Below, piece after piece: positions 45,060-58,314 of a stretch of 64,000 nucleotides of DNA. The DNA comes from Serripes groenlandicus. Its lineage: Eukaryota > Mollusca > Bivalvia > Cardiida > Cardiidae. Where the stretch lies: assembly GCA_031761405.1 (NCBI GenBank), contig JASEVX010000001.1, forward strand, positions 110,231,643 through 110,295,642. The letters run 5' to 3'. Numbering within the stretch: the first letter of the stretch is position 1; every line of letters starts with the position of its first letter. The notes under the pieces were generated by a model that made no database searches, had not been told where the DNA came from, and was given only the letters and a program-made list of their open reading frames with translations. Both the position numbers and the translations under genes were made by a program.

Positions 45060-48000
45060 TAACCCAATTTCTTATCAAAGCGAGAATCGATGAAGATGAA
45101 TGAACTGATGACACCTGATGAATACTTGATGAAGATGTATGTACTGATGACATCTGATGGAGATGATGTACTGATGAAATCTAATGGATACTTGGTGAAG
45201 ATGGATGTACTAATGACATCAAATGAATACTGGATGAAGATGGATGTACTGATGACATCTAAATGAATACTGGGTGAAGATGGATGTACTGATGACATCT
45301 GATGAAGATGGATGTACTGATGACATCTGATGAAGATGTATGTACTGATGACATCTGATGAATACTAGATGAAGATAAATCTACTGATGAATACTGGATG
45401 AAGATGGATGTACTGATGACATCTGATGGAGATGATGTACTGATGACATCTAATGAATACTGAGTGAAGATGCATGTACTGATGACATCTGATGAATACT
45501 GGATGAAGATGGATGTACTGATGACATCTGATGAAGATGTATGTACTGATTACATCTGATGAAGATGGATGTACTGATGACATCTAATGAATACTGAGTG
45601 AAGATGGATGTACTGATGACATCTAATAAATACTGAGTGAAGATGGATGTACTGATGACATCTGATGAATACTGGATGAAGATGGATGTACTGATGACAT
45701 CTGATGAAGATGGATGTACTGATGACATCTGATGAAGATGTATGTACTGATGACATCTGATGAAGATGGATGTACTGATGACATCTAATGAATACTGAGT
45801 GAAGATGGATGTACTGATGACATCTAATAAATACTTAGTGAAGATGGATGTACTGATGACATCTGATGAATACTGGATGAAGATGGATGTACTGATGACA
45901 TCTGATGAAGATGTATGTACTGATGACATCTGATAAATAGTAGATGAAGATAAATCTACTGATGACATCTGATGGATATGGATGTACTGATGTCATCTAT
46001 TGAAAACTGAATGAAGATGAATGAACTGATGACATCTGATGAATACTTGATGAAGATGTATGTACTGAAGACATCTGATGAATAATGGATGAAAATGAAT
46101 GTACGGATGACATCTGATGAAGATGTATGTACTGATGACATCTGCTGAATAATGGATGAAGATTGATGTAATAGTGCCGTCTGGTGAAGGCGGATGTACT
46201 GAAGACATCTGATGAAGGTGGATGTTATGATGAAATATAATGAAGATGGATGTAATGATGACATCTGATAAAGATGGATGTAATGATGACATCTGATAAA
46301 GATGGATTTACTGATGACATCTGATGTAGATGGATGTACTGATGACATATGATGAAGATGGATGTACTGATGACATCTGATGAAAACTGGATGAAGATGG
46401 ATGTACTGAAGACATCTGATGGAAGTGGATGAACTTAAGACATCTGAAGAAGGGGGATGTACTTATGACATATAATGCATACTGGATAAAGATAGATATA
46501 CTGATGATATCTAATGAATACTGGATGAAGGTAGATATACTGATGACATCTGATGAATACTGGATAAAGATGGATGTTCTGATGACATCTGATAAAAATG
46601 GATGTAATGATGAAGATGGATGTACTGATGACATATACTGAATACTGAATGAAGGTGGGTGTACTGATGACATCTAATGAATACTGGATGAAGGTAGATG
46701 TACTGATGACATCTAATGAATACTGGATAAAGATAGATGTACTGATGATATATAATGAATACTGTATGAAGGAGATGATGTACTGATGACATCTAATAAA
46801 TACTGAGTGAAGATGGATGTACTGATGACATCTGATGAAGATGGATGTACTGATGACATCTGATGAAGATGGATGTACTGATGACATCTGATGAATACTG
46901 GATGAAGATGGATGTACTGATGACATCTAATAAAGATGGATGTACTGATGACATCTGATGAATACTGGGTGAAGATGGATGTACTGATGACATCTGATGA
47001 AGATGGCTGTACTGATGACATCTGATGAAGATGGATGTACTGATGACATCTGATGAATACTGTGTGAAGTTGGATGTACTGATGACATCTGATGAAGATG
47101 GATGTACTGATGACATCTAATAAAGATGGATGTACTGATGACATCTGATGAAGATGGCTGTACTGATGACATCTAATAAAGATGGATGTACTGATGACAT
47201 CTAATAAAGATTGATGTACTGATGACATCTGATGAAGATGGCTGTACTGATGACATCTAATAAAGATGGATCTACTGATGACATCTAATAAAGATTGATG
47301 TACTGATGACATCTAATGAAGATGGCTGTACTGATGACATCTGATGAAGATGGCTGTACTGATGACATCTGATGAAGATGGCTGTACTGATGACATCTAA
47401 TAAAGATGGATGTACTGATGACATCTAATGAAGATGGATGTACTGATGACATCTAATGAAGATGGATGTACTGATGACATATAATGAAGATGGATGTACT
47501 GATGGCCTCTGATGAATACTGGATGAAGATGGATGTACTGATGACATCTGATGAATACTGGATGAAGATGGATGTACTGATGACATCTGATGAATACTGG
47601 GTGAAGATGGGTGTATTGATAAAATCTGATGAAGATATATGTACTGATCACATCTGATGAATACTGGGTGAAGATGGATGTACTGAAGACATCTGCTGAA
47701 TATTGGATGAAGATGGATATACTGATGACATCTGATGAAGATGGATGTACTGATGACATCTAATATGGATGTACTGATGACATCTAATATGGATGTACTG
47801 ATGACATCTAATATGGATGTACTGATGACATCTAATATGGATGTACTGATGACATCTAATATGGATGTACTGATGACATCTGATAAAGATAGATGTACTA
47901 ATGACATATAATGAATACTGGGTGAAGATGGATGTACTGATAACATCTGATGAATATGGATGTACTGATGACATCTGATGAATACTTGGTGAAGATGGAT

Positions 48001-50445
48001 CTACTGAAGACATCTGCTGACTATTGGATGAAGATGGATATTCTGATGACATCTGATAAAGATAGATGTACTGATGATATCTAATGAATACTGGGTGCAG
48101 ATGATGTACTGATGACATCTAATAAATACTGGATGGAGATGGATGTACTGATGACATCTAATAAATACTGGATGGAGATGGATGTACTGATGACATCTGA
48201 TAAAGATGGATGTACTGATGACATCTGATTGAGGTGGATGTACTGATGACATCTAATGAATACTGGATGAAGATGGATGAACTGATGACATCTAATGAAT
48301 ACTGGATGAAGATGGATGTACTGATGACATCTAATGAATACTGGATGAAGATGGATGTACTGATGACATCTAATACATACTGGGTGAAGATGGATGTACT
48401 GATGACATCTGATGAAGATGGATGTACTGATGATATCTGATGGAGGTGGATGTACTGATATCATCTAATGAATACTGGATAAAGATGGATGTACTGATGA
48501 TATCAAATGAATACTGGATAAAGATGGATGTACTGATGACATCTTATGAATACTGGATGAAGATGGATGTACTGATGACATCTAATGAAGATGGATGTAC
48601 TGATGACATATAATGACTACTGGGTGAAGATGGGTGTACAGATGACATTTGATGAATACTGGATGAAGATGGATGTACTGATGACATCTAATGAATACTG
48701 GATAAAGATGGATGTACTGATGACATCTAATGAATACTGGGAGAAGATGGATGTACTGATGACATTTGATGAATACTGGATGAAGATGGATGTACTGATG
48801 ACATCTAATGAATACTGGATGAAGATGGATGTACTGATGACATCTAATGAATAATGGATGAAGATGGATGTACTGATGACATCTGATAAAGATGGATGTA
48901 CTGATGCATCAGATGTAGATGGATGTACTGATGACATCTAATGAATACTGGATGAAGATGGATGTACTGATGAATACTGGCTGAAGATGGATGTACCGAT
49001 TACATCTAATGAAGATGGATGTACTGATGACATCTTATGACGATGGATATACCGGTGGCATCTGATGAATACTGGACGAAGATCGATGTACCGATAACAT
49101 CTGATGAATACTTGACGAAGATGGATGTACTGATGACATATAAATAATACTGGATGAAGATGGATGCACTGATGCCTACTAATGAATACTGGATGAAGAT
49201 GGATGTACTGATGACATCTGATGAAGATAGATGTACTGATGACATCTAATGAAGATGTATGTACTGATGACATCTGATGAATACTAGACCAAGATGGATG
49301 TACCGATGACATCTGATGAATACTTGACGAAGATGGATGTACTGATGACATATAATTAATACTGGATGAAGATGGATGCACTGATGCCTACTAATGAATA
49401 CTGGATGAAGATGGATGTACTGATGACATCTGATGAAGATAGATGTACTGATGACATCTAATGAAGATGTATGTACTGATGACATCTGATGAATACTGGA
49501 TGAATATGGATGTACTGATGACATCTGATGAATACTGGGTGAAGGTGGATGTACTGATGCCTACTAATGAATAATGGATGAAGATGGATGTACTGATGAC
49601 ATCTGATGAAGATAGATGTACTGATGACATCTAATGAGAATGGATGTACTGATGATATCTGATGAATACTGGATGAAGATGGATGTACTGATGACATCTG
49701 ACGAAGATGGATGTACTGATGACATCTGATGAATACTGGGTGAAGATGGATGTACTGATGACATCTGATGAAGATGGATGTACTGATGACATCTGATGAA
49801 TACTGGGTGAAGATGGATGTACTGATGCCATCTGATGAAAATGGATGTACTGGTGACATCTGATGAAGATGGATGTACTGATGACATCGGATGAATACTG
49901 GATGTACTGATGACATCTAATGACGATGGATGTACTGATGACATCTGATGAAGATGGATGTACTGATGACATCTGATGAATACTGAATGTACTGATAACA
50001 TTCGATGAAGATAGATGTACTGATGACATCTAATGACGATGGATGTAGATGACATCTGATGAATACTGGACGAAGATGGATGTACTGATGACATATGATG
50101 AGTACTGGATGTACTGATAACATCTGAGTAAGATAGATGTACTGATGACATCTAATGACGATGGATGTACTGATGACATCTAATGACGATGGATGTACTG
50201 ATGACATCTGATGAGTACTTGACGAAGATAGATGTACTGATGACATCTAATGACGATGGATGTACTGATGACATCTAATGACGATGGATGTACTGATGAC
50301 ATCTGATGAGTACTGGACGAAGATGGATGTATCGGTGATATCTGATGAATACAGCCTGAAGATGGATGTACCGATGACATATGACGGATGCTGGATGAAT
50401 TTGAATGTACTGATGACATCTGATGAATATTGGATAAAGAGTACG
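45060..50445. repeat. 5.4-kb satellite of 28- and 39-bp units (GATGTACTGATGACATC)
   Basis: The basic 28-bp unit is GATGGATGTACTGATGACAT, then CTGATGAA; a 39-bp form adds TACTGGATGAA. The two alternate irregularly. A 24-bp variant (TAATATGGATGTACTGATGA, then CATC) occurs five to six times in a pure run at 47755-47885. Repeats stay in one orientation throughout. The many His/Ser/Ile-rich minus-strand frames (up to 199 codons) are by-products. The array fills most of the intron between exons 2 and 3 of gene 2. Confidence 0.97.
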
Positions 50446-50710
50446 GCTTCCAGAATGTATCAAGGTTTTTTAAAGTTTGACCATGCGCTCCAGTAAAAAA
50501 AATAACAATGATATAGGATCAAGTCTCATGAGATGCAATGAAAATTTAGATAGGTATATATTCACCAAATATTTAAAATGTATAAGTGTTTTCAAGTTAT
50601 ATTACTTGCCTAAAACAATCCGGATGATGATACCGGTTATATGAATTCAGCAGGATAAGCGTTCAATATCCCTAACTTCATTGTTCGATACATTAATAGT
50701 AAAACATAAT

Positions 50711-50970
50711 TGAGCCGTCCCGCGAGAAAACCAACATTATGGACTCTGCGTAAAGTATAGACCCGGATCTTCCTAAGCATGCCCTGCAGGCTTACTCGGA
50801 TAGACACTTTTCGCCTCCTGTGGATTTTCTGTTTAATAAAGATTAACTCTATACCTATCCCCTGAGACGGAATGTGTCGGCCTGGATCAGTCTGCGTTGA
50901 CTGTGCAGGCTGATCTGGGTCGATACATTACGCAGAGGCCATACTGTTGGTTTTCTCGCTGGACGACTCA
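50711..50970. mobile_element. MITE family A copy, about 260 bp
   Basis: Ends TGAGCCGTCCCGCGAGAAAA and TTTTCTCGCTGGACGACTCA. Intact layout, useful as an empty-site comparison for the copy split by the Polinton. Confidence 0.9.
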
Positions 50971-51429
50971 TATGGATATTTTGGAAGCTTGGTGATCATC
51001 TGATATAGTCTGTAAACTCTTGAGTGTTTTGTAGTTAACGAGAGGTCACTTAGTACACGAGTGGCAAAATACCTGCATACGCATCCATGCTAAATACAAA
51101 TCTATGAATAATTAACGAAAAACTTGTTTAACTTGTTGGTTTAGATCTATACAGATTGTAAAGGTCTTAATGCTGGTTTTACTGGTTAGTTTAGATCTAT
51201 ACATATTGTACAGGTCTTAATGCTGGTTTTCGCAGAGCTTCTGATCAATGTTCAGAATGTTTGGTGAACACAGGACCTTGACATTCATACATGAGTCCCT
51301 TTGGTTCAGGGTACAAATTACAAAAACAAATTTGTCCCTTTTCCACAATAATTTCAACTATAAATTTGAATAGAATGTAAAATTATTAAAACCTATAAAA
51401 CAAACTAATCTAAGCTATAGCACTTAGTG

Positions 51430-51650
51430 AACGATTAACCATTTCACATTTACCTCAATGACGAGTTTGAAAACATCCAGGAAAAAAAAAAAAAAAAACT
51501 AAAAGTATAACTATTGAATAGAGTTGAAAACATTGTGGCAAATGAAGAAAGTGCTCATCATTAGCAATGTTTTCTTTTGCCTCAATGTTTTCAAAAGACG
51601 AGTGCTACAGATGCGCCAGTGTGCGTCTGTAAGCTAGAAAAGGTTTATCA
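51430..51650. mobile_element. MITE family B copy with poly-A insertion
   Basis: It opens AACCATTTCACATTTACCTC and closes GCTAGAAAAGGTTTA. The hairpin GAAAGTGCTCATCATTAGCA, then ATGTTTTC, is visible. A run of about 17 A lies near 51483. Confidence 0.65.
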
Positions 51651-51707
51651 GAATGTGATCAATCTTAATTCTTTATATTATTTTCAAATGAAACTAACTC
51701 ATATAAC

Positions 51708-51938
51708 TATCACATTTTGAATCATATGTGATACCACTGGGATTCGAATCTACGCGCGTCCCGAACAGAGTACAACTACCAGCCCCGTAACAATAGCTGA
51801 AGGTGTTGCAGATCCCATAAGATCGGTATATACATAACTGGGCACATTCTTCGACTGTTGATATGCCGGATTGAGCTGCAATTCCAACGCCGACGACATG
51901 TGCATTTCTGTGGACTTGAAACTCGCTGATATCTAGTT
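51708..51938 (-). CDS. Gene 2, exon 2: first PAN/apple-like domain
   Basis: The acceptor (TTTGTTTATTTCAG) precedes AACTAGATATC. The peptide has STVEECAQLCIYRSYGICNT, then FSYCYGAGSCTLFG and a final YDSKCD. Same cysteine pattern as exons 3 and 4. The donor (GATA then GTTATATG) is weaker than the others but is the only GT that keeps phase 1, which all other gene 2 introns share. A true donor a little further on is possible. Confidence 0.75.
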
Positions 51939-52436
51939 CTGAAATAAACAAATATCCAAATAGTGATTGCTTAGTCAGTAGCGTTGAACGCTTACAATCC
52001 AGGGATCGTGAGTTCAGAAATGTCAACATGTAACTTTATCCACTTAGGAACTGACTGAATTCTTTCACACTCGTTCACAAACTTTTCTCTCTCTCTCGCT
52101 CTCTCAATCATACTTAATATCAGCCGTGTCTGAGAGGCTAATCAAAATCATCACTAACCTGTTATGTAGACGTAAATACATATTCACTCACATATCACGT
52201 ACTGTAGGCCCTCTAAATGTACCCAATAGTAATCTTTAATGTCGGCCAATCCGATGACGCAATAATACCCAAAATAACCAGATTTGTTCTTCGATGTTTG
52301 GTAGTGTTGCTGCACAGGGCTCGGATATTACCGTAAGTTGTGGGCGTTTCGGCCATTTCGGCCGGGCAATCCCATATAAAATCCCTATCCCTATTGACCT
52401 CATACGGAAAAGGGTTGTTTTGCATTATGAACTTAC

Positions 52437-52578
52437 TAGATGGTTTACGAATGTCCCCCGTGCTGAAAATAGATGACGCTGTGTATACCTGAAACAATAA
52501 AGAAACAATAAAGACACAGAAACGTTTTAAAATGACTGGTTTTTTAGAATTCCAAACCACTCTCAGATTTACCGACAT
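52437..52578 (-). CDS. Gene 2, exon 1: signal peptide
   Basis: ATG at 52578 on the minus strand. The N-terminus MSVNLRVVWNSKKPVILKRF is basic and is followed by CVFIVSLLF and then TASSIFS, a classic signal peptide layout with cleavage near the alanines. A strong donor (CCATCTA then GTAAGTTC) ends it in phase 1, in register with exon 2. Sequence upstream in the frame begins GTG GGC ATG, so the ATG at 52578 is the first Met. An internal AG within CTTTATTGTTTCAG could be an alternative acceptor if the leader lay further upstream. Confidence 0.65.
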
Positions 52579-52584
52579 GCCCAC

Positions 52585-53965
52585 AATGTATAATCAAAGC
52601 ACTCAAAGTGCAGCCAGCAAGGGGCTAAGTGCATATCACGGAATACATTAGGACAAGGGTTTACCGATCAAATTTTGTTATCACATACACTTCACAAGAA
52701 GACCTTGTTATGTCCGTTAATTGAATAATATTTCAGTTGAATTCACAGTATTGTATACACAGAATGCGGGTCTATCGCAAAAACTGTTATTTGACTGGCG
52801 GTATTTCACAGAGGTCGTTGCATAGTTTACACATTCATTGATGCATTAATCACAATGCATGCTATATCAAAATCAAAAGAACGCAGCATAACAATGAAAA
52901 CTATATTGAAATTCCAATAAAAATATAAAAGCAAAGAATAAACAATCTACATTTTCTGGTTACTAAAAATAAAAAACGGTGGCATATTTGTTTTTACCTT
53001 GTTTTACCTTGTTTGTAATAATTTATACAATACTTTTAAAATTAACATGTTTCATTTTATAAGCAAAAGAATATTTACACTGTGCCTGGATATTATTTGA
53101 CAGTAAACTACGTTAATACAAAATAATCAAAATGTTAAGGTCAGTCTTGCATAGCTTTATACAGTCACAGCTGCCTCAAAACAACTAAATATATTATGTT
53201 TCCATAACATATGTGAACAAATACATGCCGTGCTTTTTATTTTTTCAAATTCTCAATAAGTGGGAATATCCAATGAGCAGGTTGTAGAAGTTGTTGATGC
53301 GAAGGTTTATCCGAAGGTACTTATAGATCGGTCGGTGGTACTTTTTACTCTGTAGTGTTTTTCAGGATGCACCATTTCTATCGATATGTGAATGACACAT
53401 GAAGAAAGTTTGCACATACAGCTTTAATTTGTCCGTGCATGTCGCGCGTGATGAAGTCATGTTGACAGCTTAGAAATACATTTCATTTTTTAAATCATGG
53501 AATTCATATATGCTAACATAAACTGTCTTTCGATTTCTTTCTTTTGGGTAAGTGATGTCGAATAAAATCCATTTTCGGGCTGATATGCAAACAAGTTACC
53601 GCATTTTGATTTTTAAACAATAACTTTTTGGCGGTTCGAAAGTTACAACATGGGTATCAGATCATCCACTTTCATTGACATTATATACAATTTGCATCTA
53701 CCAAGACATCACTCTGAACCCGGAATGGTGTTCAGGAACGGAGAGCTGATATAGAAAGACAGATGTAAAGTAATTCAATGCCGATATTGTAAATCCACTA
53801 GTCTAGATTCCATTACAGTTTCTGATGGAGCCACTGAAATTAAAATTAATCTGAGCAGCGTTCAGTTGTAAGGCATTTTTTACTAGTGTAGATACAGATC
53901 AATCCGTGCAGTCTGACACATTGGTCAGTGTATTGGACCAGTTTTCTAATGCGAAACAGGCAATT
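52585..53965. other. Gap upstream of gene 2, promoter region not resolved
   Basis: AT-rich sequence. I see no convincing TATA box or repeat, and no gene. A promoter for gene 2 would be expected near 52.6-53 kb. Confidence 0.35.
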
Positions 53966-53969
53966 TTAC

Positions 53970-54136
53970 AACTATGTTCCTATAAAGATATAACTGTTAT
54001 GAGCAATATTTCCTTTCGTCAGAATGTTTTCGATTATATTCAATAATTAAACTTTTATGTATAGAGATTCTCCATTAGTTCTGTATGATATTTTTCAGTG
54101 TCAACTGCTGCAGACTTGTTGTAGGTAGGAATGATA
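53970..54136. mobile_element. MITE family B, degraded copy
   Basis: TGTTATGAGCAATATTTCCT, then TTCGTCAGAATGTTTTCG, and the right arm GTCAACTGCTGCAGACTTGT, then TGTAGGTAGGAATG, fit the family. Confidence 0.6.
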
Positions 54137-54270
54137 TGGCAGGACAATACGTACCGTTCCGTCTACCTCAGTTTGGAATTTAGCAGAAACAACTTTATCA
54201 TGCAAACTCTGCCACCCCTTGCTCAATGAAACATCAGTTGGACTTTTTGTGGATCCTGTCAGAGAATGAA

Positions 54271-54390
54271 TGGTTGATTGATTGATTAAATGAAGATAAA
54301 TTCCATTTTCAACGGGGTTTGTGTTATATCACGGGAGCCAGCTCACCTAACGTGTTTTCCTTTTCACGCGTCAATAGGCTACTCCAGACA
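54271..54390. mobile_element. SINE body fragment
   Basis: GGTTGATTGATTGATTAAAT, then TTTCAACGGGGTTTGTGTTA, TATCACGGGAGCCAGCTCAC, is a diverged version of the central domain seen at 40660-40805. Confidence 0.5.
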
Positions 54391-54557
54391 ACTGTTCTGT
54401 TTAAAAGTCAATCAGATATGCTTCATTCTTCTTGCACCAACGGAAAATTTGACAGATGAAAACTGGTGTGAACTGATAATTGAATCACCTAGGTAGGTAA
54501 ACTGTATCAATTGATTGTTAATTACTGCCGGAATAGAACCCCTGATATAGACGTATA

Positions 54558-54817
54558 TGAGCCGTCTCGCGAGAAAACCAACATTGTGAACATTGCGTAA
54601 AGTGTCGACCCGGATCAGCCTAAGCATGCCGCACAGGCTTACCCGGATAGACACTTTTCGCCTCCTGTGGATTTTCTGTTTCAGGAATAACTACTCTATA
54701 CCTCTATCCCCCTGAGACGGAATGTGTCGGCGGATCAGTATGCGTGGACTGCGCAGGCTGATCTGGTCGATACATTACGCAAAGGCCATACTGTTGGTTT
54801 TCTCGCGGGACGGCTCA
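54558..54817. mobile_element. MITE family A copy, about 260 bp
   Basis: TGAGCCGTCTCGCGAGAAAA and TTTTCTCGCGGGACGGCTCA form long inverted ends. Flanked by TA-rich sequence (CGTATA and TATCG). Confidence 0.9.
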
Positions 54818-54829
54818 TATATCGTAAAA

Positions 54830-55142
54830 TCATATTCTAATGAATATATATCCACAAGAAATTGAATAAATTGAGTCGTTTGCATTACTGTCGACTTTAT
54901 TTAATTTATCTTGTGTAAATTCTGAGTCGGAATGTTTATCATTACACTCATGCATCTGTCGTATAATGCTGAAGGTCGGGTTTCTTAATTCGCGGCTAAT
55001 ACAATTGGGCCAGGTTAACGGACAGTCGACCATCCTAGCTTTACGAACAGTGAAGCTGTGTATCAGTGTGCGCACCCGTGCTGTCAGATCAACAGTATCC
55101 ATTGTCGTAATTGAGTCATACAAACAACCTGGAAGTCCCATT
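54830..55142 (-). other. Possible secreted small protein or exon, uncertain
   Basis: A minus-strand frame has a hydrophobic start (YVVILVVMGLPGCLYDS) and then a moderately charged part with cysteines (RMVDCPLTWPNC, QMHEC). The ORF is open for about 109 codons. I recognise no domain. It may be an exon with a leader, or chance. Confidence 0.25.
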
Positions 55143-55189
55143 ACGACGAGTATAACCACATACGTCTATACAACAACGTTATTTTAACC

Positions 55190-55490
55190 AACCGCGAATC
55201 ATATAACTGTGATGAGACGTGCCTAAGGTAAAAAAACAACCACAGGGTTTTCGCGAATCGTATAACTGTAATGAGACGTGCCTAAGGTCAAACAACCACA
55301 GGGTTTTCGCGAATCATATAACTGTAATGAGACGTGCCTAAGGTAAAACAACCACAGAGTTTTCGCGAATCATATAACTGTAATGAGACGTACCTAAGGT
55401 AAAACAACCACAGGGCTTTCGCGAATCATATAACTGTAATGAGACGTACCTAAGGTAAAACAACCACAGGGCTTTTGCGCATCGTACTAT
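55190..55490. repeat. About 61-bp minisatellite, five units
   Basis: The unit is CGCGAATCATATAACTGTAA, then TGAGACGTGCCTAAGGTAAA, ACAACCACAGGGTTTT. Units differ at few positions. Confidence 0.93.
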
Positions 55491-55901
55491 CGCATAATGT
55501 TCGCGCATACTGATATGGATTTGTATTATTCGTCAATTAAGCATAAAAAACGTCAAGACAGGTCATATACAGTAAACATGAATCGGGTATCATTGACATA
55601 AAGCATACGTCACAGATACCTAAAGGCACGTTTACCTGCATGGAGGATTTTTTTTCCTCCGCTTTCATCAATGATTTAGCTTGTTCACGGTGTTTGCTGG
55701 GTAGGATACCAGTTCTGCTAGTCAATGATTCATCACTACTCAAGTAAATCAGTTGTTATGCTAAAGAAACTGGGCTCCAAGGAGGGAAAGCCAATACTAC
55801 CACTGTTTAAGTCTCTGATATGACCCGGTCGCGACCTCCAGGACCCGAGTCGGACGGCCTACCACTATGGTTGACATGCAGGATCTCTGGTGAGTTCTTA
55901 C

Positions 55902-56078
55902 CTTGGACTGAATGGAGACCTAAGAGATTTCCTGTGATCAATATGGTAGAAGGGTCTACATGCATTTTGAGGTTGTTCACATGGAGCAACGGAAGGTGTG
56001 TTGTTTGGGAAATCTGCTGCCTTACGGTTTCCGTGAAGTTTGATTTCAATGACTGCAAATAACTTGTATTAAAGGCAC
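55902..56078 (-). CDS. Gene 3 candidate exon, extracellular-type
   Basis: The acceptor (CTATTTTTTGCAG) and donor (CAGTCCAAG then GTAAGAAC) bound 177 bases, phase 1 at both ends. The peptide has YLQSLKSNFTETVRQQISQT, then NLKMHVDPSTILITGNLLG, with an NFT site. The pattern F-x3-V-x3-I, then a strand ending in a hydrophobic run, resembles small alpha/beta extracellular modules (SEA-like), but I cannot name it. Confidence 0.5.
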
Positions 56079-56104
56079 CTGCAAAAAATAGATTAACCAT
56101 TACC

Positions 56105-57000
56105 TAGAAATAATTAATGTTTATAGGAAGAATCGTATGTTTTGATATGTCTGCGTTAAAAGTGTCTTCATCCATGATCAGAACAGAACATACGTTTTAT
56201 ATTAAACTTCAGCATTTTCATATTTCATATCATGGATACTGTATACAATATGCATTGGTGCCTATACACCATCTATCATTGAAAATAGTTACCTCTAAGC
56301 TTTAAAACAATCCCAAGAAAATGGGGTGGGTCATGCATTATGCAAGAAAGAATTCACCAGGCAAAAATGGTTACCGTCATTTTGGACCAAATCGGGGACA
56401 TTCTCTACTTTCACTTTCAAACAAGGTCAACATACAAAACATTATCAAATTAATCATTTCAAGCGCATCCTAAACTGATTTACAATGAATTGAAACTCAA
56501 TGTCATATATTCAATGCGTTCTAGTGATGGTATACACTCATTTATACGCAAACAAAGTTTTATATGGATTATTTGGCTCTCGATCAGCATGACCGTGTAT
56601 GTATTTGGCGTAATTTGACCTCATAGTATGTATATTCAAATTAAGTGCAACGATTTGAAATGTATTTGTACACATGCGTGTAATATAACAACCCTGGTTA
56701 CATTGCCTATACTTATGAACATAGCTCTGCAAAAACCAATCGTAAGGAATTTGAGATCAAGATAAGCCAGTGAATCAGAGAAGTCTGATCTGGCACTACA
56801 CGTTTCGCCAATTACTCAAAGAAAACTTCATGAAACCACTGTAAAGCAGAATCAATTTGGATTCTTAGCAGGCATGTATGTTTAAGTGTGTAATACTAAA
56901 ATTATTAAATTATTAAAAGTCTTATTCCAGCTAGTACCAGACAAAAATACCGAAAACGACACGTCACAAAACTTCAAAAATTTAAATTGAATTTCACAAT
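56105..57000. other. Intron-like gap, no feature
   Basis: Unique-looking AT-rich sequence between two candidate exons of gene 3. Small frames show no motif. Confidence 0.4.
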
Positions 57001-57028
57001 TTTACAACAGTCACTGGTATCTGCTTAC

Positions 57029-57152
57029 CATGAAACGTAATCGTGAACTCTTTTTTATTGGTGGCATCAAAACAATCTGTGAGGTCAATGTCATCAATAC
57101 CATGTGCATCCTTTCTAAACTCAAATATATTGTTTGTCGACGAATAACCAAC
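57029..57152 (-). CDS. Gene 3 candidate exon next to a MITE
   Basis: The donor (TTTCATG then GTAAGCAG) is strong. The acceptor is TTTTATGAACAG. The peptide VGYSSTNNIFEFRKDAHGID, then DIDLTDCFDATNKKEFTITF, has beta-strand character with one cysteine; a cupredoxin-like fold is possible but weakly supported. It starts in phase 0 and ends in phase 1, which joins in register with 55902-56078. The pyrimidine-rich CCCTCTTG before the acceptor comes from the adjoining MITE family C. Confidence 0.5.
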
Positions 57153-57162
57153 CTGTTCATAA

Positions 57163-58184
57163 AACAAGAGGGCCATGATGGCCCTGGATCGCTCACCTGA
57201 GTTATGTATTGTGATTTGTCATGCCAACCAAATTAACTTATTCAGGTAAGTTAACACAAGAAGTCAAAGAGGACCAGTTTAGCTCGACTGCCACAGAGTG
57301 AAAAACTCTCACTGTATGTTGTCTGTCTTTTGTAACACCGTAGCCAAGTAAGTATATATTTATAATGTTTAACAGGGGCATAATTTGAATTATCCTGGTA
57401 GGGCACCATGATACAATACTACACACCAAATATGTAAGCTTTGAGCCAATCGGTTTCAGACAAGAATATTTTTAAAGTTGTTCCCTATATATCTCTATGT
57501 AAAACATCTTGCCCCCGGTGTGGGGCCAATTTTAAACAAGGGGGCATACTTTGAAGAAACTGTATAGAAGACCACTAGAAGATAATACACACCAACTATC
57601 TAGGCTCTATGTATTTCGGTTTTAGACAAGGTGATTTTCTAAGTTGTTCCAGATGTATTTCTATGTAAAGCAGGTGACCAATTTTGACCCAAAGGACATA
57701 ATTAGAACAATCTTTGTAGGGGACCACTAGACAATGCTACACACCGAAAATAGCTTAGCTCTAGACCTTTCAGTTTCAGACAAGAAGATTTTCCCTATGT
57801 AAATCAGGTGAATCCCGGGATGGGGTCAATTTCGATCCTATGTGCATAATTTGAAAAATCTTTGTAGAGGACCACCAGACATTAATGCTACACACCAAAT
57901 ATCTAAGCTCTAGGCCTTTCGGTTTCAGACAAGAAGATTGTTATTTATTTGTTTAAATCCTTTCGGTTACCTTGGCAACCAGAGTTCTGCATGGAATTAA
58001 TATTTTGCACCACCCAAGTAACATCCCTGTGAAGTTGTATCAAAATTGGCCAAGCGGTTTAGGAGGAGATGTCGTTTGGAGGAATTATTTACCTAATACG
58101 GACGACAGATCACGTACGGACGACGGAAGGAGAGTAATCAGAATAGCTCACCTCTGAACACTTCGTGCTCATGTGAGCTAAAAA
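57163..58184. mobile_element. MITE family C, long copy, about 1.0 kb
   Basis: It opens CAAGAGGGCCATGATGGCCC, then TGGATCGCTCACCTGA, and closes CACTTCGTGCTCATGTGAGC. Inside are diverged tandem segments (ACACACCAAATATCTAAGCT, CTAGGCCTTTCGGTTTCAGA, CAAGAAGATT) repeated about four times, and near the right end ACGGACGACAGATCACGTAC. A longer relative of the copy inside the Polinton. Confidence 0.88.
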
Positions 58185-58314
58185 ACATGGCATGGTTATG
58201 CGAACTGACAGCCGCAATGTATTGACTTAAACAAATGCTAAATGGCGTTAAAAACTGGTTGTCTATTCACATATACTTGAATTTTAGTAACAATGAACTT
58301 AAAATACAGTGAAC

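Noticed and set aside
45035..50463. Dozens of His/Ser/Ile-rich open frames
   Set aside because: They are all translations of one tandem repeat in several frames; none has a start or splice context of its own.
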